Shown piece after piece: positions 11,801 to 24,300 of a stretch of 64,000 nt of DNA; the first letter of the stretch is position 1, and every line of letters begins with the position of its first letter. A program made the translations under genes and the position numbers. Origin of the DNA: Telopea speciosissima (Eukaryota > Streptophyta > Magnoliopsida > Proteales > Proteaceae); NCBI RefSeq assembly GCF_018873765.1, contig NC_057922.1, forward strand, positions 65,124,755 through 65,188,754, in the 5' to 3' direction. Below the pieces are notes generated by a model, which saw only the letters and a program-made list of their open reading frames with translations, had not been told where the DNA came from and searched no databases.

Positions 11801-14800
11801 GCTTGAGAAATTGGTGCAACCTAGGTTTCCAAAACCCTAATTTAGGTTCATTAAAAGACCCCTAATTTAAGTCAATATGGGCCCACCTAAGTGAATAAAT
11901 AGTCAAATAAAAAGAATAATGGCAATTCTTTAATTTCTAGACAGTTCAGGACCCTTTTGTGTAAGGTATACAGGAACAAGAACCAAACAGTAAAATAAAG
12001 TTTGAAGGGAAGGACTTTCTGGAATTTCAGAAAGATTGGGGATAAAATAGATTAGACTTATGAAAAGGGGACTATTGAGTAATTTATCAAAGAACCTGTC
12101 CTTGTTTGCAATTAAGAAGAACCATTCTTCTTTTTAGATAGACCAACACCAGTATCGATTTTGAGAGAACTACCTCATGTGAACTCCAATAGACCTGAAA
12201 TTTCAGGCAGAGCTTCCTCTAACCCCCAACCTTCTTGAATCCAACCAGTAGCAGACCAAATTAGCAGGTGTAAAAAATATTATAAACTTCTGAATCTGGT
12301 CTGGGCTGGATCAACAGTACCATCCTAGACCTAGAAGAATTCATATCTCACAAATCCCAGTTCTGATCAGTCTCAGAATTTGCAGTCAAGGTCGACCAAT
12401 AGAAGAAAGCTATTCCCAAAAAATTCAGGTTAGTCTGAGTTAAATTGATGGAGTTCCAGTGATTTCTTCTCAGAACAACAACTACCACCAGTAGCAGGGA
12501 GGGGAATAAAAACAAAGAGAGGAAAAAACAGGGAATGGAATAAAGGAACAAAGAAATATAACAAAAAGAAGAAGATGGAATCAATTAGAAGGGGATGATC
12601 CTCTTCTTAGGATCTGCAAGACTTCAGTCTTTCCCCGCTCGGTCATTGCAGTTCTGACCTTCCTTACTGAATCCTGTCCACAATATCAATGTCTAATTAT
12701 AACAAGCAACAATCTCTGGGTACTAAACCTTGAAGTTGCAATGATTGTCTTTCTCTTCCATGGCCAGCTCTGTCTATTAAAGGATTTCCTTGCTTGGGAA
12801 ATTGAGCAGTGAAAAAGCAGGCCCGGTCATGCGTCAGAAGCATATATCAGCACATAAAACTCAAAAGAACTTGATTCAATCAATAGGGATTACATCGTAT
12901 TTACATTTTCTTAAAATATTGAATCAAACTGGTAAACTGAAACAAATTGGACTTGATAAAATGACGATCAATTTCAATGTGTTTCGTCCTATCATGCTGC
13001 ACTGGATTATGGGCAATACTTATTGTTGATTTACTGTCGCAGTAGAGTCGCATAGGCAGAGTAATAGGAATTCTCAAATCTTGTAACAAGGTTTTTAGCC
13101 ACAATAGCTCGCAAATACCAAGAGCCATAGCTCTAAATTCAGCCTCTGCACTGGAACGGGCCACCACTGTTTGCTTCTTGCTGCGCCATATAACACAATT
13201 TTCACCCACAAATGTACAGTAACCTGTGGTGGATTTTCGATCATGAGAACCAGCCCAGTCTGAGTCAGTGTAGGCCTCAATCTGTAGATGATCATGACGG
13301 GATAATAACACTCCTTTACCAGGGGCTGACTTCAAGTATCTCAAAATCCTGAGTACTGCCTCTAGATGATTAGATCGGGGATCGTGCATAAATTGACTGA
13401 TAAGACTCACAACATAGGCAATGTCAGGCCGAGTGTGAGATAAATAAATTAGTCGCCCGACTAACCTCTGATATCTCCCTTTGTCCACTGGTTCACCATC
13501 AATGTCTCGGAAACGAGCATTTGCCTCAATGGGAGTATCCACAAGAGAACAGCCTAACATGCCAGTTTCGGAAAGAAGATCTAGAGTATACTTGCGTTGA
13601 GATAAGAATAGCCCTTGAGAAGAATGGGACACTTCAATCCCCAGAAAATAGCGAAGTATGCCTAGATCCTTGATCTCAAATTCCTTGGCCAAATAAGTCT
13701 TCAACTTGGAAATTTTAGTAGGGTTATTTCCAGTTACGACTATATCATCGACATATACTATGAGGAGAGTAATAATGCTGCCCGATGTCTTGATGAATAA
13801 GGTGTGATTTACTTTGCTTTGTTTATAACCAAATGTCAACATCGCCGTCTAAAAGCGACCAAACCATGCACGTGGTGACTGTTTCAGACCATACAAAGCC
13901 CGCTTAAGTTTGCAAACCTTGCCGTGAGTTGCAGCGGATGAGAACCCAGGAGGAACATCCATATATACTTCCTCCTCTAATTCACGATGGAGGAAGGCAT
14001 TTTTAACATCAAGCTGCTGTAGACTCCATCCTAAGTTCACTGCACAAGAGAGAATTACCCTGATAGTGTTCATTTTGGCAATAGGCGCAAAAGTCTCCAA
14101 ATAATCTATCCCATATGTTTGAGTAAATCTGCGAGCAACCAGCCTTGCTTTAAAACAGTCAACAGTTCCATCAGCTTTTTGTTTAATTACAAAGACCCAC
14201 TTCCAGCCTACAGTCTTCTTTTGTGGTGGAAGTGTGACAAGGTCCCATGTACCACTCTTCTTAAGAGCTTGCATTTCTTCGACCATGGCCTCTTTCCACC
14301 TAGTATCTGCAAATGCCTCCTGCCAAGTCTGTGGTATGGAAATAGAAGATAAAGAGGAAACAAATGCATGAAATGAGGGGGATAAAGACTCATCCGAAAC
14401 AACCTGTGAGATTGGATGTTGCGTACAAGACCTTTTCCCCTTCCTAAGAGCAATGGGTAAGTCAAGTGATGGATCAGAAATAATAGTAGAAGGATCCAAA
14501 GGAGCAGAATCTAAAGGATCAGAAATATTACCAGAGAAAGTGTCATTCGGTCCTGGTTCAGAGGACAACTCTGGGTGTGGTAATGCTGCAGTGGTGGGTT
14601 GTCGTTGCCCTTTTTTCTTTTGATAATACTGCTGACTAAAGTCTTTCTCTGGCTGTACCTGCTGCTCTCCCTGGACATCATCATCTAAAGGTACATGATA
14701 GTCATCAATAGGTTCATGTAGAGGAGGAATAGTAATCGGCACATCTTCTAGAGTAGATGTAGACTCCCCCTGAAGAGGTGCCGAGGGAAAGAAAGCCACC

Positions 14801-17800
14801 GCTTCATGGAAAACGACAACCATGGAAACAAAAACACGACGAGATGTAGGATGGTAACATTTATATCCTTTTTGGGTGGGAGAATAACCAATGAAAATGT
14901 AGCGGAGACCGCGCGGGTCAAGTTTACCATGGGCATAGTGGTTTCGAACAAAACCCACACACCCGAAAATTTTGGGAGGAATAATATAGGAAGAAGACCC
15001 CTTTAAAAGGTCAAGAGAGGATTTATAGTCAAGGACCCGAGAGGGCATTTTATTGATAAGATAAGCAGCTGTTAAAACAGCCTTGCCCAAAAAATGAGAA
15101 GGAACATGCATTTCAAACATAATAGAGCGAGCTACATCAAGAAGATGTCGATTTTTGCGTTCAGCCACTCCATTTTGGGGTGGAGTGTCAACGCAACTGG
15201 TTTGATGAATAATACCTTAATTAGCAAGAAATAATTGAAATGTCCCATCGAAATATTCACGACCATTGTCGCTTCGGAGAGTTTGAATGGTGGCTTGAAA
15301 TTGAGTTTGAATCATGCTATAAAAAACTTTAAAACAGGAAAACACTTCACTTTTGTGTCGCATTAAATAAACCCAAGTGGTGTGTGTGTGACAATCAATA
15401 AAGGTGACAAACCACTTAAAACCAAAAATAGAGGATGTGCGTGAGGGACCCCAGACATAAGAATGAATCATAGAAAAAGGCTTGGAACATCTTTTATTTG
15501 AACTAGAATAAATAGAACGAGTTTGTTTTTGCAAAAACACAAGCCTCACATAATAAAGAGTGAGGATTACAATGCTGAAATAAAGCAGGAAAATTTTTAG
15601 CTAATGTTCCTAAAGGTGGATGTTCCAATCGACGATGCCATCGATGCTATTCAGATAAATGATGGTCAGTGGAAGTAGCAGTAAGAGCCTGGTCAGGCTT
15701 AGCAGCAGTACTAGAGATAAGATCATCGTCAAGCAAATAAAGGCCACCACGCATTTTACCAGTTCCAATCGTTCTCCTTGTCCCCAAGTCTTGAAAGACA
15801 CAATGTGAAGGATAAAAATAGCTTTACAATTGAGATCAGATGTCAAACTATTGATAGAAAGCAGATTAGAAGTTAACTTAGGGACATGCAAAATAGAAGA
15901 CAAGGATAAAGAAGGAGAACAATGGAGGGCTCCCTTCCCTGCTACAGAGGAAAGAGAACCATCGGCTATTTTAATTTTATCTTTGCCAGAACAAGGAGAA
16001 TAGCGAAAAAATAAATTAGATTGACCAGTCATGTGGTCAGTGGCTCCGGAATTGATTATCTAAGGATGAGATAATGCTGAAGCACAATGACCAGCAAAAG
16101 TAATACCTGGTTTGGAGAGAACAAGGTTGGATTCAGAAGAGGGAACCACAGTCGAGGTAGATGCAGATGAAGATGTGAGAGACCCAAAATTGGTCATCAT
16201 ACGACGAAAGACAGCAAGTTCTTCTGCAGAAAGCGTGGTAGTAGGGGCTGTTTCAGTAGCTTCAGAAAGGTGGGCTTGTGTACCACCACGACCACGACCA
16301 CCACTACGACCATCAGATGAGTCAGATGACCGACCATGCAATTTCCAGCAATAATCCACAATATGTCGTTCTTTTCCACAATGGGAACATTTAAGAGGTT
16401 CCTTCTCAGACGAGGAACGTGTACCAGTATTAGAAGGGCCACCCCCAGAAGTAATTAAAGCTGATCTCTCTGGCTGTGTAGGTGGTAACATGGTGGAACG
16501 ACGAGTATCTTCCAACTGTATCATAAGAGTAGGCTTGCTCCAAATTGGGAAAAGGGGAACGACTCAAAACTTGAGACCGAAGCTGATCATAGTCCACATT
16601 AAGTCCAGTCAAAAAAGTATATACCTTGAATTTATCCTCCCTATGCTGAAATTTAGTAATATCAGAAGGACAATCAAGTTGAAATTTATCATAGTAGTCA
16701 AGCTCTTGCCACAGACTACGGAATTCAGAGTAGTATTGGGATAAAGTAAGTTCACCCTGTTTGGTTGCATGGATTTTTCTTTGAATATCATAAACTTGTG
16801 CATCATTCCGTACCTGGGAATAAGTATCTTTAGCAGCCTTCCAAATTTTGGCGGCTGAATCAAGTAGTACATAGCCACGGGCAATGGAAGGAGTCATAGC
16901 ACTGAGAAGAAAGGACATAACCAGGGAGTTACTTGAACTCCACTTATCTTGTAATGAACCAGCCTCACTTGGTTTGACAGTGGTACCATATATATATCCC
17001 TTATAGCCCCTTGAATCAATGGAAAGAAAGACTGATGTAGACCAGAGTAAATAATTAGTGCTATCGAGCTTCACTGGGCTGGCTGGAAAAGAGGGATAAT
17101 CATGATGATTCCCTTGTGTAGAAGATTGGCCAGTGGTGGTGGTAGATACATCTGAATCAGGCATACTGATGAGATTATCGATCACAAAAAAAAACCAAAG
17201 TATAAATATGATGTGATGAAAAGTGCAGGTATCGATTCCTGCAAAAGAAATAAGTCTCGGCTTTGTGTAGCAGATGGGATTCTTTATGGTTCCAATCTGA
17301 TAGTGCAGGAAAAAATAAGATGAAAACCAAATATAAATCCTGGAATGCCGAGAGCCTCAATCACCGAGAATCTTCAGAAAAAAATTGCAAAATCTTCTGC
17401 AGTGGCTGAAAAAATAATCTGCAGGTCTTCAAACAGAAAAAAATCTGCAGGTCTTCAAACAAAAATCTGCAGGTCTTCAAACAAAAAATCTGCAGGTCTT
17501 CGAACAGAAAAAAATTTGCAGGTCTTCAACTTCAAACAGTGATCTCACTTTGTATGGAGATCATAAAAGAGGATAAAAGAAAGGAGGTAAGATCTAGGGC
17601 AGGTACTAGATCATTATTAGATCACCTCAAAGTACCGCCCCCATGAAACAGTGGAGACTTGAGAAGAGAAGAGAGAAGAAGGGTCTTGGTGCGTTTAGGG
17701 TTTTAGAATAACTGAGTTAATCGATCTAGGAGAGATCGATCTTGAAGGGAGAAGATGGATGAGGGAAAAAATCAATCTCAAAGAGGGAGATCGATTTTTG

Positions 17801-20800
17801 GAATGTGGGATTTATCTCAGGTATCGATTTTCAGCTTTGATACCATGAAGAAATAATTGAATGGCTTACCAATGTGGTAGCCCTCCATGATTTATTTATA
17901 ATAGAAGTTCAAAAATAAACCAATTACAAATAAAACTCTAACTCTAACTAACTGACTGTAATAATAATCAGAATAGAACTAGGAATAGAAAATAATAACT
18001 AGAATAAGAAAAACACCCCATGGGTCGACCATATATCATGGGTCGACCCATGTCACACGAATACCCATATTCCAACAGACTCCTATCAACAGCCAATTCC
18101 TCAGTAATAAAATATATATAAGATTACAAAAATGACCTGAATAAGAGATGAGTTCCCTAGTTACCCCTATAGAGCTGAAACCCAGGTTTGGGCTCAGTTC
18201 TCCTTGGCCTGGGCTTCTAGACTGGTTCATGCCCGTCAAACCATGAAAGTGCTACTGCACCAGAAATACTGATATGGATGTAGTTCTTGCCTTGAATATT
18301 CCATTTTTGTGATGGACTGTGGAGGCTGGATGCTTTTATGCCCTCACAAGCATAGTTTCTAAAACCTTTGAGCTTTTTATGCAATAATTTGTTAACACCA
18401 TTTTCTTCTTCATTATGATTATATAATATCAAATTGTGTCACAGGAGTGGGTGCTTGTAATGTAGGACCGGTTTGGTTCAAATCCTGGTTCAACCCATGG
18501 CCTTGGTTTAAGAGATGGTTTTGATCTAGTAATTCTGGAAACCTATATCGTGGAGGTAGTTTGAGACTTTAAGATGGAATGCAATTCCACAATTCCTGAT
18601 TTTCAGGAATTTCATCTTCACACAACTCGTGAGGCCCAATTGAAGGACTTCTATGGCTTATGGTTACTGTTTTTCTAAAATTTAGGAAAATAATCTTCAA
18701 CCCAACTGTGGGTTATTCTAAGGTCTTTATTTCTATCTTTTATTTTTGTCAAGTTGTTAAGTGAGTCTGTGATGTCCAGTCCTTCTCTTTATTCAGTATT
18801 AGTTTCCTTTTTGGTGTCAGTTTCCTGGATAGAGGGTGGTCCTCAGTGCAACGTTAAAAGGTTGCTCTATTGTGACCAAGTGGTTACAGGTTCATGTCTG
18901 GAAACAGCCTCTTTGCAAAAACAAGGGTAAGACTGTGTACATATGACCATAGTTGTCATGGTGTCGCCATATTGACGCCATGGCGGCGCCTTGGCGTCAT
19001 ATCGCTGGAGACTTGGGCATATTGACTACCGATATGGATGATGTAAGAATATCGACCGATATGGCCTCCATGTCATCGCTATGGACGCCATACCACGACA
19101 TATGGCCATATCGGGCGACATGGTTGTTTCAAATTATAAAACTTAATTTTTTAACAATAATTTTTTTCAACCATTTTTTATTTTAATGCTTTTTCCTTAA
19201 AATAAAAAAAATTAAAAAAACATCAAACAGAAAACACTAATACATTATTGACTAATACACAATCACATATTCACATCAGCAAATTTTTTTTTTATTTAGA
19301 TGGGTTGTTTATTAGCTTTATTCACTCAATATAAATTACGTTCTTGTAATTGTTTTTTTGTTTTGTTACTTTTATAGTCACTTTCATATGAATCATATCT
19401 CAACTCTCATGATTTTTCAACTTTATTATCAGCAAGACTATTGCTATCAATTATTTGATAATCCATGATTTCATATACACTAATGGATATTACATTTTCA
19501 TGAATTAAACCATAGTAGATTAGTAGTACACTTTCATGTTAATTTTTGATGTTATAGGGTATATATTATAGCATACTAAATGACATTAAAAATAGAGAAA
19601 ATAAAAAATAAAACATGGTCGATATGATCGCCATGGCGGGCGACATGTCGATATATCGACATGACACCCCTCCACCGACTTGGATCGCCGTGACGACGTG
19701 ACAACTATGCAAATGACCCTTCCCAGACCCCGCAATTGCGGGAGTCGCGTGCACTAAGTATGCCCTTTTTTTTCATGGATAGTTAAGGAACATAATCTTC
19801 AACCCAATTGTGGGTTATTCTTAGGTCTTTATTTCGTATCTTTTATTATTGTTAAGTTAAGTGAGACTGGGATGTCCAGTCCCTTTCTTTATTCAGTTTT
19901 AGTTTCCTGGATAGTTAAGGAACTTTTTGCAAGGTTGGGATTTCCCTTATTTGGTTTGTTATTTCCTTTTTAGATTTTGGTTAGTTTAGAAGATAAATTA
20001 TAAATACAGTTGTAAGGCTACACTACAGCCCACGATTTGATTATTGAATAGAATTTGAGATTTTGTTTTCAGTAAAGATTGTAGTCTCTCCTCTTCCCCT
20101 CCAACGAGGTTTTCTCCCTTCTTCTCCATCCATGCGATCTCTCTTTTCTCCTCTTCTCTCTCTTAATTTTTGCTGATTCCCTTTCTCCTTTCCTCCACAA
20201 GCAGATCCATCTCTCCGATCTGCATTAGATTGCCATCATTTGTGCTCATTGACTCTTTTTTTTTTTTGGGGGGGGGGGGGAGGGGTGATTACTGGTGTCT
20301 TTCTTAGGGTATGAAAAAAACTGTACAAATCTAGGTCCAGATTGGAAGTGATGCAGATACACTACCTTGGACTGACCCAAATCCAATTGGGTATCTAGAC
20401 GAAGATGAACTGGGTCCAGTTTCAGTTTTTGGATCTCCTAGCATTTTGGCAATCTATGTTATTTTGGGAAATAATGTCTTTTAGTTTATTTTAGAAGTCA
20501 GCTACATAGGGTATTTGATTTCTCAATTGTTCTTAGTTTCCTTGTTAGAGAAGTTAGCTGCATAGGGTATTTGGTTTCCCAATTGTTCTTAGTTTCCTTG
20601 TTAGAGAGTTAGTCTTTATTTTTAGGAGTCTTTTATTTCTCTTTATATATGGTGTAATTCCCTATCATTGAATAGAATGGAATGGTTGAGTTATGGTTCG
20701 AGTAGCCTGCGGGCCATAGTTGTCAAGGCAATAGGCGATCCAAGGCGTTCAAGGTACTTCCTAAGCGATTAGGCGGCGTCTAAGCGGTCTAAATCGCGTT

Positions 20801-21301
20801 CCATTATTATTATTTTTAATATATCAGTTATATACTTATATTTACTACTAAAATAGTCTATAATAGCATAACAAATTGCAATATTTTCATAAAAAAAAGT
20901 AATAATTAAGATTTAAGAAGTAACTAAAATAAGAACCAAGATGCCAAATTATAAATATATTGCAATTTTCATTTTAAAAAAACTAATAAATAAATTAAGA
21001 CCATCACAACATATAAAACAGAAAACATAGGAAATGAGAAGAAAAAAGAACGGAAAAAAAAAACCCGAGAAGAATAAGGAGGAGAAGAAGAAAAGAAAAA
21101 AAAACAAAAAAAGACTTACAGGAGGAGGCAGAGGAGGTTGCACTCGCCGGAGGATGGGAAGAAGTAGTTGCCGATGGCTGGAGGAGTTGCAGAGATGCCG
21201 GCAGGCAGCAGGGGAGTAGGTGATCCCTTTCTTTCACCTTCACGATTCTAAAACAGTACATAGGACATGAGAAGAAGATAGAAAGGGAAAAAAAATCCGA
21301 G

Positions 21302-21332
<31 letters not shown>

Positions 21333-24300
21333 CGGAGGACATGAGAAGAAGGAAGAAATGAAAAAAAAAACCTAAGAAACTCGTGTATTTATGATCCAAT
21401 GTAGTACTGGTGTATTTAAACCTGAACTATAAGCAAACCAAATTATTATAAACAGATTGAAACTTGGAGAGACAGACAGAGAGGGGACACTCTCATTGAT
21501 GCAGATTCATCACCAAATAGGGCTTGTTTCATTGGGATTAAGTCTAGGGTTGGGTTACATACATGTTGGGCATTTGATCCCATGGGTTTCTAATGTAATA
21601 GGCCACTTTTATGGGCCTAAAATATGGGTAAATGGGTTGCATATGGGATTAGCTCCCATACTTAATTTTATTTCCATACTTAGTTTTTTATTCGGTGTTT
21701 TAAATGGAACCGGTTCAACCAATGGTTCAATTTAAGTGATTTTATTAGTTTTTCTTTTAGTTGTTTAGTTGGGCTGGATTAAGACTCTATTTTGAGTCTA
21801 TTTCAGTTTCCTAGTCAGGTTAAGTTAGCTAATAGGTTAAGGATTGGGTTAGGCCTTTCCTTTTTAGCGTCTAAGTCTATTTTTGAGTCTTCTATATAAG
21901 TTTGTAAGGGAAGCCAACATTGGATACGAATTTTGATTAATAAAAACTCAGCTTTATGCTTGCTGCGTTTGTTGTTGCTGTTGCTCCTTGAGAGTGTTGC
22001 ATCCTTGTGGGTTTATCAAGGTGGGAAGGGTGGGTGGACTCTTGTGACTCTTTGCATCGTGAAGATCGGGAGGTTGTCTCACAATTGCTCAAGCTGCTGT
22101 TGTTGGGGATCTCTTCAAACCAGTAAGCTATTTTAATTTCAGTTATTCCCTTCTACTTCTCATCCTCTAACCTAAACCTACCTTCCCCATCGATCCAATT
22201 CAGATCATCAAACCAGCATCCTTATTCCCTCCATCAATCATCATCAAACTTCATCCACAGCCTTCATACTTGACAACAACCCTAATGTCAATTCTTCATT
22301 GCAGCCTTATAATCACTTAAACCCTAATTAAGCCCTACAACCCTAACATCAACCTAGACCTAACCACCCATCAAAATCTGATCTTTTTATTTTCATCTCA
22401 CTCCCCATACTGCCATTAACACTCGACCAGCTCACTTTCCCCAGATTCCATCTCTAAACCCTAGATTCTAAAAACACTCAATTTTTACAAGGCCTCTAAC
22501 CCAAAACCCTAGATTTCCAACTTCATTCAAATCAAACCAAACTTACATTAATAGACTCCTAAAAACCTGCACATCATTGCCAAATAAAACCCTAGCTCAA
22601 AACCCTAACCCTAACCCTAATTCTGCCCTAGTTTATCTATTCTGTCCCATTCGGCCAGCATAGTTAAAAACTCTGATTTACTTGGCTCCTAGTAGGTCTC
22701 CTACCTATCTAGGACTACATTACTCATACAGTCATACCTGCTAACTCGTAGGATGAGAAGTAGGTCCCTTATTTTTGGCAGGAATAGTTCCAGCCTTTGT
22801 TGCCCCTCGATGGAGTGAGTATACTTAGCGAACTGGCAGGACGTGGAGATCGATTGATCAATATGAATCTCGAGAGTGGATGGTTGACCGCCGCCCCCCT
22901 AGTCCTGGAGGCTCCTCGGCCAGGGAAGGGCTTGCTATCGTCACCTTTTCTCCCGGTGTATGTGTAAAAAAGAGTTTACCCCCTTTTTTTTTTAATGTTT
23001 TTATATCTGATGATCCAATGTAGCACTGGTGTATTTAAACCTGTACTCAAAACAAATCAAATTATTATAAACAGAATCTTTAAAATTGAACAAATCAAAA
23101 GAGTAGAAATAGAATCTTGAAAATAACTCAATAAAGCGATCACCCAGCCTTCAAGGCGGCCAAGGCGGCTCTTAGGTGTCGCCTAGGTACCCTAAGTGGT
23201 CGCCTATGTGTGTTTACCAAAGGTGGTTGCTCACCCAGCCCTTAGGAACCCGCTTGCACGCCTAGGCGCAGCCTTGATAACTATGCCGTGGGCTGTGTGC
23301 GAGTGCACTCTTCTCCCCCCCTCCCCCTTTTCTTCTTATGCGATTTCCCCTTCCTCCCTGCAATTCTGAGTTTCATCTCAGAGTTCTTCCCATTCCCTAG
23401 TCCCTACCGGCCCTCCTCAAATTTGGTATCGGAGCCGAAAGATCCATCTCCTTCCCCTCCCATTAATTCTGTTTTTCCTCCCTCTGTACGATCCCTTTTC
23501 TTTCCCCTGTAACCCTCTTCCCATCGACTTCCACAGCAACCTAATCTTCTCTTCTGACTTTTGCAACAATACCCCACCTCCTGTTGTTTTTCCCGCTGTG
23601 ACAGCGAATACATCATCCAAAAAAGAAAAGAGAGTCGAAAGACTTTTCCCAACCCACTGCTACTGCTGAAACCCCAAACCCTTCCCACTTCGATTCCACC
23701 CTCTTGGTAAAATCGAACCCACCGCCTGACTAAACCAGCCCCATCCTTTGTTCTCACGGCAAAACCCTCTCGGCATTTAGCGCAGACAACCCCTCCCAAC
23801 GTCTGCTATTTTTTTTTTTTCCAACAGCTTCAATTGATTTTCCCTTTCCCTCGCTTTAGGGTTTATCATCATCAACAACCAACTAAAAAAAAAACAGAGG
23901 CGAGAAGAGAAGAGAGAGTGCGAGAGAGCCAAAAAAAAAAAATTCATACCTTTTTCAGAACTCTAGCCGCAGTCGACTCCCCAAATTGGTGCCTCCTTCG
24001 AAGTCACATTCCTCATCAAAATAGGAGTTTGTTGCTGAGGAAATCAAGCCCAACATGTCTCACTCATGTCGAGCTGAGATCTCCTTCGTGAAGAACTCTA
24101 AGAACTCAAAACCCTGCTGGTTTTCCAAGTCGACTACGGTTCCCACCCACCCCACTTAGGGCTTCAGTTTATTTATTGTTTTGTTTTCTTTAATTTCCCA
24201 AAATACCCCTGCCTTCCTCTTTTATCTCCTTTTCTGCTTTATTTTTGTATTGTTCCAAGTTTGTCCCTCCTCCCTCTCTTACTTCTTAGTTATCTTGTGT

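Larger units (their letters stand above)
12901..18077 (-). mobile_element. Decayed Ty1-copia retrotransposon lacking its 3' LTR
   Basis: Copia order on the minus strand: LTR, primer-binding site, gag, protease, integrase, RT, RNase H. The 5' LTR (17846-18077) and primer-binding site are readable. The homology stops just after the RNase H motif [10 protein letters not shown] at about 12955; the expected C-terminal continuation and a matching 3' LTR are not seen in the next kilobase, so the 3' end was lost by deletion or replaced. The coding region is broken by in-frame stops at 16060-16062, 15217-15219 and 13849-13851, by a frameshift near 16510 in gag, and by at least one near 15790. It cannot move by itself. 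Confidence 0.88.
18685..19912 (+). repeat. About 140-bp duplication in an LTR-like sequence, split by a SINE
   Basis: The segment running from AATCTTCAACCCAA through GATGTCCAGTCC to TTTCCTGGATAG occurs at about 18687-18832 and again at about 19786-19912. The Au-type SINE (with its MITE) sits between the copies. Sequence right of it (to about 20300) looks like LTR U3/R/U5: TATAAATACAG, then GTAGTCTCTCCTC. No coding part or second LTR was identified, so a solo LTR or remnant is the best guess. Confidence 0.6.

Noticed and set aside
20262..20282. Poly-G runs here and near 25965 and 33414 as regulatory G-quadruplexes
   Set aside because: They are single homopolymer runs next to T or A runs, better explained as simple repeats.
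21004..21399. Phe/Ser-rich minus-strand open frame
   Set aside because: It is a translation of A-rich low-complexity DNA inside the large MITE.
22590..22625. CCCTAA repeats, possible interstitial telomere
   Set aside because: Only about three hexamers in AAACCCTA-rich DNA; plant telomeres use the heptamer CCCTAAA in long arrays.
23404..23799. 131-codon minus-strand open frame
   Set aside because: It lies antisense in the pyrimidine-rich interior and LTR end of the non-autonomous element and is low complexity.
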